NCBI GenBank assembly: GCA_965215215.1
Contig: OZ244043.1
Coordinates: forward strand, 1,922,001-1,986,000
Origin: CALDTK01 sp965215215
Lineage (GTDB): Bacteria; Bacteroidota; Bacteroidia; Chitinophagales; Saprospiraceae
Direction: 5' to 3'
Length of the DNA: 64,000 bases
The notes below the pieces were generated by a model that did no database searches, was not told the DNA's origin, and saw nothing but the letters and a program-made list of their open reading frames with translations. Positions 26,720 through 34,787 of the stretch are shown one piece after another (position 1 is the first letter of the stretch; the number at the start of each line of letters is the position of its first letter). A program made the position numbers and the translations under genes.

Positions 26720-28669
26720 TCACTCCGCCACCAACCCCGGCAACACAATCCGGAACTCCGCCCCTTTCCCCACCTCCCCCTTCGCGGAGATCCGCCCGCC
26801 GTGGCGCGAGACCACCCGGGCGACGTTGGCCAACCCGATGCCCGTGCCGGGGAACTCGGCCGCCTCGTGCGCGCGCTCGAAGGCCTCGAAGATCTTCTCG
26901 GCGAGGTGGGGCTCGAACCCGACCCCGTTGTCGGTCACGACGAACTCACACTCGTTGGCGTTCAGCGCGCGCGCGCTGACGGTGACCTCGGCGCCCGCTC
27001 TCCCCCGGGTGAACTTGATGCTGTTCGCGAGCAGATTCTGGAAGAGCACCCGCAGCAGCACTTCGTCGGCGACCAGCGTCGGGAGCTCCCCCACCTCCCA
27101 GGTCAGGTGATCGGCGGCGTGATCGACCGTGAGGGTGTCGCGTAGCTCGCGGACGAGCTCGGCGAGGTCGATCCGTTTTGGCGAAAGCTTGACGGTCCCC
27201 GTGCGCGCGTACTCGAGCAGGTGGATGATCAGGCGCGTGGCGTTGTCGCTCGAGGTGGCGATGCGGTCGAGCATCTGCGCGACCTCCACCCCGATCTCAC
27301 TGGCGTAGTCCTCGGCGATGATGTTCGTGAAGGCGCGGACCTGGCGTAGGGGGGCGGCCAGATCGTGGGCGATCAGGTAGGCGAAGCGCTCGAGCTGCCG
27401 GTTGGAGGCGGTAAGCTGGCGGATCGCCGTCCTGCGGTCGTCGATGTCCACGATCGAGCCCGTCACGCGGTGGGCATCGTGCCCGTTCGAGTGGTGCGTG
27501 ATCGAGGCCGTGGAGCGGACGTAGCGGTACCCGCGGTCCTTGAACAGGATCCGGTACTCGGAGGCGAAGCCCGTTCCGTTGGCGAACGCGCGCTCCATGT
27601 CCCGCATGACCTGCGTCCGGTCGTCCGGGTGGATAAGTCCGTGGAACCAGGTGCGGGTGTGCTCCACTTCCGACTCGTCGTACCCGAGCAGGTTCCAGAA
27701 GCTAGAATGCAGACTAAGTGGTTCGGAGTTGGTATCGGGGTAATCGTACATGCCCGCCTCGGCCCCCTGCGCCACGAGCTCGAGCCGCTTGGCCGCCTCC
27801 GCGTTGGCGTCCTCGAGGAGCTTTCGATCGTGGATCTCCACCATGGTGCCGATCGCGCGCAACTCGCCGTCGGCGCGGAAGCTGGAAGCCCCCCGACACA
27901 CGTACCAACGGTAGTCTTCGACCCCCAGGCGGAACTGCACCTCGAGGTTGATCTCGGAGGGGCCGCTGCCTAGCTCCGCGAGGGCCTCCTCGAAGGCCGC
28001 TATGCTGCCGGGGCGGATGTGCCCCGCCCAGGGATTGCCGAGGTCCGTGGAGGTCACGGACGTTCGCGCGCCGTTGAAACCGGTGAACGTGATGGTCTGA
28101 TCGCCGATGGTCGGCCAGTCCCACACGTGGATACCGACGTTTTGTAGCAAATCCGACAGCGCCAGCTCCGACTCCGTCCGGATTGCCTCGGCCTCGTTCT
28201 CGTCGTCCAGGGAGATCGTCCAGCCGGAAACCGAGGCGGGCCGGTCCGGGTGCAGCGTCACCCTACCGTGCGAGCGTACCCACCGAACGCCCGTATCCGT
28301 CACCACCCGGTAGTCGTTGGTGAAGCTCCCCCCCCGCTCGATGCTGCCGAACACGGAGGCCCTGACGCTCGGCAGGTCGTTTGGGTATACGGTGAGGAAC
28401 GCCTGCTCGATACTCACCGCATCCCCCTCCCCGGGCATGTTGTGGAGTAGCCTAAACTCAGCGCAAACATTCAGGGGCTCCTCGTCGATATTCGGCCAAT
28501 CCCAGGGGCACCTGCTCGCCTTCGGGTTACCGAACGAAACGTCGTCTTCGAGCAATTCCAGGCGGGCGCGCAGGCGGGCGCGCAGGCGGGCGCGCAGGCG
28601 GGCGTTCTCGATGCGGAGACTGGCTAATTGTTCGGACAAATGAGGGAGGAATGAGTGCCTTAGCGGCAA
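26720..28669 (-). CDS. PAS-domain sensor histidine kinase
   Basis: 649 residues. A short N-terminal coiled coil (about 12-42) contains an RLRARL microrepeat. Three PAS domains follow (about 50-155, 165-285, 295-410), the second and third with the YRWY and YRYV PAC strands. HisKA with His in YLIAHDLAAPLRQV (about 442), then HATPase_c with NLLANSIKF, VTDNGVGF and GTGIGLANV. No membrane segment is evident, so it is a soluble sensor. No response regulator is adjacent, so it is an orphan kinase. Confidence 0.9.
   Translation of the reverse strand: MPLRHSFLPHLSEQLASLRIENARLRARLRARLRARLELLEDDVSFGNPKASRCPWDWPNIDEEPLNVCAEFRLLHNMPGEGDAVSIEQAFLTVYPNDLPSVRASVFGSIERGGSFTNDYRVVTDTGVRWVRSHGRVTLHPDRPASVSGWTISLDDENEAEAIRTESELALSDLLQNVGIHVWDWPTIGDQTITFTGFNGARTSVTSTDLGNPWAGHIRPGSIAAFEEALAELGSGPSEINLEVQFRLGVEDYRWYVCRGASSFRADGELRAIGTMVEIHDRKLLEDANAEAAKRLELVAQGAEAGMYDYPDTNSEPLSLHSSFWNLLGYDESEVEHTRTWFHGLIHPDDRTQVMRDMERAFANGTGFASEYRILFKDRGYRYVRSTASITHHSNGHDAHRVTGSIVDIDDRRTAIRQLTASNRQLERFAYLIAHDLAAPLRQVRAFTNIIAEDYASEIGVEVAQMLDRIATSSDNATRLIIHLLEYARTGTVKLSPKRIDLAELVRELRDTLTVDHAADHLTWEVGELPTLVADEVLLRVLFQNLLANSIKFTRGRAGAEVTVSARALNANECEFVVTDNGVGFEPHLAEKIFEAFERAHEAAEFPGTGIGLANVARVVSRHGGRISAKGEVGKGAEFRIVLPGLVAE
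28561..28604. repeat. 12-bp tandem repeat within the kinase coiled coil
   Basis: Almost four perfect units of a 12-mer (GGCGGGCGCGCA) encode the RARL repeat (four residues per unit) in the N-terminal coil of the histidine kinase. Because 12 is divisible by three, copy-number changes would lengthen or shorten the coil without frameshift. Confidence 0.85.
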
Positions 28670-28780
28670 AACGGACGAGGCTCGCCGGTAAAATAGGGCT
28701 ATTCCGGCGTTCGTACGGGTGCTCGCCCGTGCGAATTACGCTACGCTAACCCGAAGTATCGCGACCCGACTACGGCTACC

Positions 28781-29704
28781 TCACGCCGCCACCACGGGAC
28801 CGGGGTAGTGCACGCCCGCGAGCTCCTCGCTCACCGTCCAGAGCCGCGCGGCCGCCTCCCGATCGCGGGAAGCCGCGGTGCTCGGCACGGCTTCGGGATC
28901 GCCCTTGTACTCCTGACCGCCGCCGGGGCCGAGGTACTGTCCGCCCCGCACGTTGGGGTGGAGCGCCGCCATGAGCGAGGGCTCCGCGCCCTTCTCCGCG
29001 GATTGCCCCATGATCGCGAACAACGGTGCGACCAGCCCGACGTACCAGGGGAGGTTGTGCGTCAGGTTGGTCGTCGAAACCCCGGGGTGCGCGGCGATGC
29101 TGATCACGCTCGAACCCGCCTCCCTGAGGCGGCGATCCAGCTCGTAGGCGAAGATCAGGCAGGCCAATTTGCTCTGTCCGTAGGCCCCCCATTTATTGTA
29201 CTTCCGCCGACTTTGAAGGTCGTCGAAGTCGATCTTCCCGCGGCGGTGGGCGATGCTGCTCAGGGTGATCACCCGGGCGCTGTCCGCCGCTTCGAGCCGA
29301 TCGAGCAGGTGACCGGTCAGCGCGAAGTGACCGAGGAAATTCGTCTCGAACTGCAGCTCGAGGCCGTCGTCGGTGTACCGCTGCTCGGTGGCCATCACCC
29401 CCGCGTTGTTAAGCAGGTAGTCGAGCGCGTCGTGCTTGCGCGAAAACTCCTCGGCGAAGGTTTGCACGCTCGCCAAACTGCTCGTGTCGATCTTCATGAC
29501 GTCGAAAGAGCCGCCCGGCACCTGCTCCTCGAGTTGGGTTTTGGCGGCAGCCGCCTTCTCCTGATTCCGACAGGCCATCACCACGTGTACGCCCCGTTCG
29601 GCGAGCCCCCGCGCGGTGTACAAACCGATGCCGGAGTTGGCGCCGGTTACCACGGCGACTTTCCCGTCTTGGCGGGGCATTTTGTCTAGATTGAAGGCGG
29701 GCAT
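28781..29704 (-). CDS. Short-chain dehydrogenase/reductase (retinol dehydrogenase-like)
   Basis: 307 residues from ATG 29704. Rossmann motif TGANSGIG, NNAG motif in LLNNAGVM, catalytic Ser in TLSSIAH and the YGQSK Tyr-Lys pair (YxxxK) are all present. C-terminal VRGGQYLGPGGGQEYKG matches bacterial proteins related to WW-domain oxidoreductase/retinol dehydrogenases. The upstream ATG (29755) would overlap the preceding gene and add 17 residues unlike the family. Follows the phosphatase gene in the same direction. Confidence 0.9.
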   Translation of the reverse strand: MPAFNLDKMPRQDGKVAVVTGANSGIGLYTARGLAERGVHVVMACRNQEKAAAAKTQLEEQVPGGSFDVMKIDTSSLASVQTFAEEFSRKHDALDYLLNNAGVMATEQRYTDDGLELQFETNFLGHFALTGHLLDRLEAADSARVITLSSIAHRRGKIDFDDLQSRRKYNKWGAYGQSKLACLIFAYELDRRLREAGSSVISIAAHPGVSTTNLTHNLPWYVGLVAPLFAIMGQSAEKGAEPSLMAALHPNVRGGQYLGPGGGQEYKGDPEAVPSTAASRDREAAARLWTVSEELAGVHYPGPVVAA

Positions 29705-29751
29705 AGGGCGGGTGTTTACGCACGGAAGGCTTTCTGGAGGGAGTTGTTTGC

Positions 29752-30372
29752 TCAATCCGGCACGAGCTGCCCGTCGTAGGCCGCGTTCCAGCGGGCGATC
29801 ACGGGCACCTCGGGGTGGCGGGGGTGAAACCCCAAGATGCTCACCGAGGCGGTGGCGAGCGGGAAGTGCTCACCGGCGCCGAGGGCGAGCCCGAGCCAAC
29901 GCACGGCCAGGGCGCGGCCGAAGTGGCCGTGCGCGAAGATGATCACGTTGCCCCGGAGTCCGCGGAGACGCTGCACGAACCGGTCGGCGCGCGCCCGGAC
30001 CTGCGCCGGGCTCTCCCCGTTCGGGCCGCCGTCGTCGAAGACGACCCAGCGGGGGTGCCGCTCGTAGATCTCGGGCGAGGTAAGCCCCTCGTAGTCGCCG
30101 TAGTCCCACTCCACGAGGTCGGGATCGAGCGTGAGCCGATCTCCGAATCCGGCGAGCTCGGCGGTGCGGCGGGCGCGGATGAGCGGGCTCGAGAATACGT
30201 AGTCGAAGGCGAGCTCCCCGAGTCGGGGCTCGAGCGCGCGGGCTTCGCGTTCCCCGCGCTCGGTGAGCGGGATGTCGGTGCGGCCGGTGTGTTGGCCGCT
30301 GCTCGACCAGGCCGTTTCGCCGTGGCGGACGAGGAAGATTTGCAGCGGGGGTTGGGGGCGGAGGTCGCTCAC
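29752..30372 (-). CDS. Histidine phosphatase family protein
   Basis: 206 residues. LVRHGETAW (14-22) contains the catalytic RHG, and the second His is in IFAHGHFGRAL (about 148-158). SSPLIRARRTAE and EWDYGDYEG match the phosphoglycerate mutase-like branch. It probably dephosphorylates small metabolites (sugar phosphates or nucleotide derivatives); the substrate cannot be assigned. Confidence 0.92.
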   Translation of the reverse strand: MSDLRPQPPLQIFLVRHGETAWSSSGQHTGRTDIPLTERGEREARALEPRLGELAFDYVFSSPLIRARRTAELAGFGDRLTLDPDLVEWDYGDYEGLTSPEIYERHPRWVVFDDGGPNGESPAQVRARADRFVQRLRGLRGNVIIFAHGHFGRALAVRWLGLALGAGEHFPLATASVSILGFHPRHPEVPVIARWNAAYDGQLVPD

Positions 30373-30424
30373 GTGGGTGGGTGCGGGTTGGTTCGGTACG
30401 CGACAAGCTACTCGCGGCGGCCCC

Positions 30425-31672
30425 CTACCCGTGCTGAATCTCCTGAGAATCCCCGTCGATCAGGAGATCTTCCCCTTTGTAGTAGCGCGGCCGCCCCACG
30501 TCGTCGCCGTCGACGAACTGGGCCTCCGCCTCCCGGTCGCGCCAATGGGACTCCACCGCGAACCCGGCGTCCCCGCCGCGCTCGATGTGCACGTGGAGGT
30601 TGCCCTCGGCCGAGCGCATGTGCGGCACCACCACCGCGTCTAGAAACTCGGCGAGGTCGTCTTCGCGACCGGGCAGGGCGCGCCCGCGCCACCGCCGCTG
30701 CACCATCCCGGTGTGTGCCTGCCGCGGCAGGGTAGGGGTGCGGTCGGCGCGGCGGCTCCACTTGACGTTGACGAAGAGCACGCCGGTGAGCATGACCACG
30801 CAGGCCACGATCGTCTGGCCGCTCACCTGCTCGGCGCCGAGCCAGACCCCGATGCTCAAGGCCACCACCGGGTGTACGTAGGTGCTGGTGGCCACCTTCT
30901 CCGGCGACACCCGCTGCAGCAGGTACAAGAAGGCGGAATAGGCGACGATCGACCCGAATACCACGAGGTACACGTAGGCGTACAGCGAGCGTTCGGACAC
31001 GTCGCTTACGCGAAAACCCGCCAGGTCGTCGAAGGCGAACGAGAGCGGCCAGGCCAGCGTACCGGCGATGAGCAGCTGCCAACCGGAAGTCTGTAGACGG
31101 TTTTGCGGAAGCGCGAGTCGGGCGGTGAGCACGGACCCGAAGGCCCAGGCCGTGACGCCGAGCATAATGGCAGCCACCCCCCACCAGGCGCCCTCGCCAC
31201 TGATCACGATGTCCTGCCCCACGAGCAGCGCCGTGCCGACGATGCCGAGCGCGATGCCCGCGAACGATTGCCACTGCGGGCGCTGGCGGTCGAAGGCCCA
31301 GAGGACGAGCACGACGACCAGCGGCTCGATGGCTACTAATAAGGCTGTGGTACCCGACTCTATATAATGCTCCGCCCACACAACCGCACCCATGCCCACG
31401 GTGAGGAAGAGGACGCTGGTTGCGCCTAGGTTGCGCCACTCGCGGGGCGTGGGCCAGACCCACTTGCTCGCCTCTTTATCGGTGAGTTTGGCCCGTACCA
31501 CCGCGGCGAGCAGCAGGATGGCCCCGGCCACGCTGAGTCGCGTGACGATAAGCAAAAATGTGGGGATCGTTTCGATCGCCACGAGGTTGGCGAAGTAGGT
31601 GGTGCCCCAGACCACGTAGATGATCGCGAACGCGAGCACGATAGTGGGCGAAAAGCCCTTCGGCAAACTCAT
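30425..31672 (-). CDS. EamA transporter with C-terminal ABM-like domain
   Basis: 415 residues. Residues 1-300 are a complete DMT/EamA exporter: ten membrane segments in two EamA repeats, opening with the family signature FAIIYVVWGTTYFANL. Residues about 315-415 are an extra soluble domain (RRWRGRALPGREDDLAEFLD, AVESHWRDREA, PRYYKGEDLLID) resembling antibiotic-biosynthesis monooxygenase/Dabb ferredoxin-like folds. EamA proteins normally stop near 300 residues. No stop or frameshift is visible at the junction, so the fusion appears genuine; the tail would lie in the cytoplasm. Confidence 0.85.
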   Translation of the reverse strand: MSLPKGFSPTIVLAFAIIYVVWGTTYFANLVAIETIPTFLLIVTRLSVAGAILLLAAVVRAKLTDKEASKWVWPTPREWRNLGATSVLFLTVGMGAVVWAEHYIESGTTALLVAIEPLVVVLVLWAFDRQRPQWQSFAGIALGIVGTALLVGQDIVISGEGAWWGVAAIMLGVTAWAFGSVLTARLALPQNRLQTSGWQLLIAGTLAWPLSFAFDDLAGFRVSDVSERSLYAYVYLVVFGSIVAYSAFLYLLQRVSPEKVATSTYVHPVVALSIGVWLGAEQVSGQTIVACVVMLTGVLFVNVKWSRRADRTPTLPRQAHTGMVQRRWRGRALPGREDDLAEFLDAVVVPHMRSAEGNLHVHIERGGDAGFAVESHWRDREAEAQFVDGDDVGRPRYYKGEDLLIDGDSQEIQHG

Positions 31673-31787
31673 GATTTGGCAAACGCGGCCCCACGGCGAG
31701 GGTTGCTACCCGGATCGTGGGATGTGTGGGACGACTAACATTCGCTGTAGAACCTGCGGGAAAATGGATCACTCTCCACCTCTCTCC

Positions 31788-32109
31788 CCATATCCACACC
31801 TTCCACACGGATTGTGGATTACGATCCACGTTCGCAGGGGGGTGCGCCGACAGTAAATTGTCAATCTTAAGTGAGGGTCACCGATCCCGACCTTTCCCCA
31901 GAACCCTGTGTCCACCCCTGTGTATAGTCTACCTAAACTCCTATGTCTCAGGCGAGGTCCATGTGGAAGCTCGGCTATAAATTTGGCGTTCTTCACATTT
32001 CCTAGTCCAGCGCGTTCGCGGTATCCACATCTCCACACGACTGATGATGAGGGATAGGTTTTTTAAATTTTTAATCAAAGCACATAACCAGAGGTCACAC
32101 CGTGGATAA
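31788..32109. other. Candidate replication origin (oriC)
   Basis: Five 9-mers each one base from the DnaA box TTATCCACA (allowing the TTATNCACA form) lie within 320 bases: 31790-31798 (+), 31813-31821 (-), 31919-31927 (-), 32021-32029 (+), 32101-32109 (-), plus weaker copies near 31800, 31822 and 32029. A 17-base all-A/T stretch (32059-32075) between the last two boxes could be the unwinding element. Genes point away on both sides (four leftward to the left, three rightward to the right). No exact TTATCCACA is present and dnaA is not in the window. Confidence 0.55.
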
Positions 32110-33307
32110 GCCCAGTCCCTCAATCGCGCCTACCGCTTCCGCAAAACCGGCTACCGGCCCCCGGGGGGAAGCCCGGGGCGAGGGCCACGCTTCCATCTAC
32201 GAAACACGGTCTCCGGGCGGCAATCCCGGGCAGCGAAGCCCGGTGCACCGCGCCGTACGCATCTGGCTCATCGTGGGCCTGGTCATGATCTTCTTCCAGG
32301 TCATCATCGGGGGAGTGACCCGACTCACCGGCTCCGGGCTCTCCATCACCGAGTGGGAAATCGTAACCGGCACCCTGCCCCCGCTCAACGCCGTGCACTG
32401 GCAGGAGGAGTTCGTCGCCTACCAGGCTACCCCGCAGTACGAGAAGATGAACGAGGGCATGAGTCTGTCCGACTTCAAGTTCATCTACTTCTGGGAGTAT
32501 TTCCACCGACTCTGGGCACGGGTCATGGGCCTCGTGTTCCTCATCCCGCTCGGCTACTTCCTGTTCAAGGGTTGGATCAGCAAGCGGCTCGGTAAGCGGC
32601 TCGGCCTGGTTTTCCTATGTGCGGCTCTGGCGGCCAGCTTCGGGTGGATCATGGTAGCTTCCGGGCTCATCGACCGACCGCTCGTCAACGCCTACAAGCT
32701 GTCGGTGCACCTCGCCATCGCCTTCGTCACCTTCGGGGTGCTATTCTGGACGACGTTGTACGCCTACAATCCACAATTACCGGCCGCCGTACCGAGCCGC
32801 CAGCGCAAGCTCATGTACTTCACCGCCGGGGCCATCGTGGTGCAGATCCTGCTCGGGGGTATGATGTCGGGCATGAAGGCCGCTCTCTTTTATCCGAGCT
32901 GGCCGGACCTCAACGGCGAAGCCATCCCCAACGTCCTCTTCGACGCTGCCAACTGGACGTGGGCCAACGTGGTCCACTACGACTCATCGCCCTTCATGGC
33001 GGCCCTCGTGCAGGTCCTCCACCGTACCTCCGCATACCTCGTCGCTATTCTCGTCGGCGCGTTAGCTTACCTAGGCTTGCGCCAAAACCGGTCGAGCGGG
33101 CGCTGGTCCGGCGTCCTCTGGTTGCTGGTCGGACTCACCTCGGTGCAGATGCTGTTGGGAATCATCACCGTCGTGTTGAGTAAGTCGGTCATTCCCGTGG
33201 GTTGGGGGGTGTTGCACCAGGCGGGGGCACTGTTCCTGATGGCGGGTACGCTGCTCGCCCTTTGGTATCTGCGCACTAGCTCTACCTTACGCTCCGCCGC
33301 CCCGTAA
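32102..33307 (+). CDS. ctaA: Heme A synthase (COX15/CtaA)
   Basis: Eight-membrane-segment heme A synthase: conserved FFQVIIGGVTRLTGSGLSIT (about 62-81) and EYFHRLWARVMG with haem-ligand His residues, second half VLHRTSAYLVAI and WGVLHQAGALF. It converts heme O to heme A for cytochrome oxidase. The start is uncertain: GTG 32102 gives 401 residues with a low-complexity 47-residue leader that overlaps a DnaA-like box and a 13-mer iterated motif (32135-32147); GTG 32243 (VHRAVRIWL) gives 354 residues and fits family length better. Confidence 0.92.
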   Translation: MDKPSPSIAPTASAKPATGPRGEARGEGHASIYETRSPGGNPGQRSPVHRAVRIWLIVGLVMIFFQVIIGGVTRLTGSGLSITEWEIVTGTLPPLNAVHWQEEFVAYQATPQYEKMNEGMSLSDFKFIYFWEYFHRLWARVMGLVFLIPLGYFLFKGWISKRLGKRLGLVFLCAALAASFGWIMVASGLIDRPLVNAYKLSVHLAIAFVTFGVLFWTTLYAYNPQLPAAVPSRQRKLMYFTAGAIVVQILLGGMMSGMKAALFYPSWPDLNGEAIPNVLFDAANWTWANVVHYDSSPFMAALVQVLHRTSAYLVAILVGALAYLGLRQNRSSGRWSGVLWLLVGLTSVQMLLGIITVVLSKSVIPVGWGVLHQAGALFLMAGTLLALWYLRTSSTLRSAAP

Positions 33308-33315
33308 ACCCCGCT

Positions 33316-34743
33316 ATGCCCGAACTCCACCAGACCCTCGAAACCGAGCAGAAGGCCCTCGAGATTAACCTCGACCCGCACATCTACGGCACGTTTTCGG
33401 AAATCGGGGCCGGTCAGGAGGTAGCCCGACACTTCTTCCAGGTCGGCGCCGCGGCCGGGACCATCGCCAAAACGATGAGCGCCTACGACAAGGTCTACTC
33501 CGACAAAATTTACGGTCCGGAACCCTCGGGCCGTTACGTGTGCGAGAGCCGGCTCTACAAGATGCTCGACCACGAGTACGAGCTCATGACGACCCGGCTG
33601 CAGAACGAGCGGCCGGACACCAACTTCTTCGTCTTCGCCGACACCGTGGCCGCCGTAAACTACTCGCGCACCATCCGCGGCGACGGCTGGCTCGGGCTGC
33701 GCTTCCAGCTCTCCCCCGACGGGGAGCCCAACGAGCTCGTGGTGCACGTCCGCATGCACGACAACGACAACCGACTCCAACAGCAGGCGGTGGGGATCCT
33801 CGGGGTCAACATGATCCACGCTTGCTACATGCGGCACCGCGATCTCGAGGGCCTGATTCGAGGCCTACTCGACGGATTGACCGGTCGCGCCTCCATCGAC
33901 ATGATCCGTCTCCACGGTCCGGACTTCCGGGAGGTGGACAACCGGCTGCTCTGCCTGTACCTCGTGAAGCACGGCCTCACGGAGGTGGCCATGTTCGGCC
34001 CGGATCGCATGCCCGTGCACGCCTCCGAGTTCCTCTACCGCAAGGCCTGCATCGTGGTGCGGGGCTCGTTTCGGCCGGTGACGCTCGTCAACTACGACAT
34101 GATCCAGTCGAGCTTCGCGCAGTTCCGCAAAACGGACGGGGTAGAGCCGGGCAAATCCTTTCTGCTCACCGAGATTACCCTGAGCAACTTGATGGGGAAG
34201 GACGGTTTGGCGGAAGCCGACTTCCTCGACCGCGCGGAGCTGCTCAACGCGATGAATCAGACGGTGGTGATCTCGAATTGCGACTCCTACCAGGAGCTCG
34301 CCCGCTACCTCGAGGAGTACAAGGTGCCCCGCATCGGCTTCGTGATCGGGGTGCGCGAGCTGCTCGAACTCATCAGCGACCGCTACTACCAAAACCTCGA
34401 GGGCAAGCTGCTCAGCGCCTTCGGGGAGCTGTTCGCGCGGACGGTGCAATTCTTCGTGTACCCCGCCCAGCAGGAAGGCTCGGCCGAGCTGCTCACGGCG
34501 CACAACCTGCCCGTGCCGGAGGGCGTGAAGTTTCTCTACCAACACCTGTTGGAAAACCACCAGATCGTAGACGTTGCGGGCTTCAATCCGGACGTGATGG
34601 ACATCTACTCGAAGCGGGTGCTCGAGATGATCGCCAACAGCGAGGAGGGTTGGGAGCAGATGGTACCCGCGCGGGTGAGCAACCTCATCAAAGAGAAATG
34701 TCTGTTCGGGTATCCGGCGGCGAGTATGGAGTTTGAGTATTAG
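33316..34743 (+). CDS. Conserved cytoplasmic protein of unknown function
   Basis: 475 residues, no signal peptide or membrane segment. It begins IDLHQTLETEQ-like with NLDPHIYGTFSEIGAGQEVA (about 18-37) and shows well-ordered segments (FFVFADTVAAVNY, QQQAVGILGVNMIHACYMRH, ELARYLEEYKVPRIGFVIGV). I recall similar proteins in Bacteroidota carrying unsupported names such as adenylyltransferase, but see no motif to justify a function. The regular codon use and 8-base spacing from ctaA indicate a real, probably cotranscribed gene. Confidence 0.75.
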   Translation: MPELHQTLETEQKALEINLDPHIYGTFSEIGAGQEVARHFFQVGAAAGTIAKTMSAYDKVYSDKIYGPEPSGRYVCESRLYKMLDHEYELMTTRLQNERPDTNFFVFADTVAAVNYSRTIRGDGWLGLRFQLSPDGEPNELVVHVRMHDNDNRLQQQAVGILGVNMIHACYMRHRDLEGLIRGLLDGLTGRASIDMIRLHGPDFREVDNRLLCLYLVKHGLTEVAMFGPDRMPVHASEFLYRKACIVVRGSFRPVTLVNYDMIQSSFAQFRKTDGVEPGKSFLLTEITLSNLMGKDGLAEADFLDRAELLNAMNQTVVISNCDSYQELARYLEEYKVPRIGFVIGVRELLELISDRYYQNLEGKLLSAFGELFARTVQFFVYPAQQEGSAELLTAHNLPVPEGVKFLYQHLLENHQIVDVAGFNPDVMDIYSKRVLEMIANSEEGWEQMVPARVSNLIKEKCLFGYPAASMEFEY

Positions 34744-34754
34744 CGTAGTTTATA

Positions 34755-34781
34755 TTCCCGGTTTACCAGTCAAACCGGAAT
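34755..34781 (+). terminator. Weak hairpin between two rightward genes
   Basis: CCGGTTT (34758-34764) pairs with AAACCGG (34772-34778) around a 7-base loop, just before the acyl-CoA ligase start. There is no clear U-run, so it may be an attenuator or a chance stem. Confidence 0.3.
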
Positions 34782-34787
34782 CCACCT

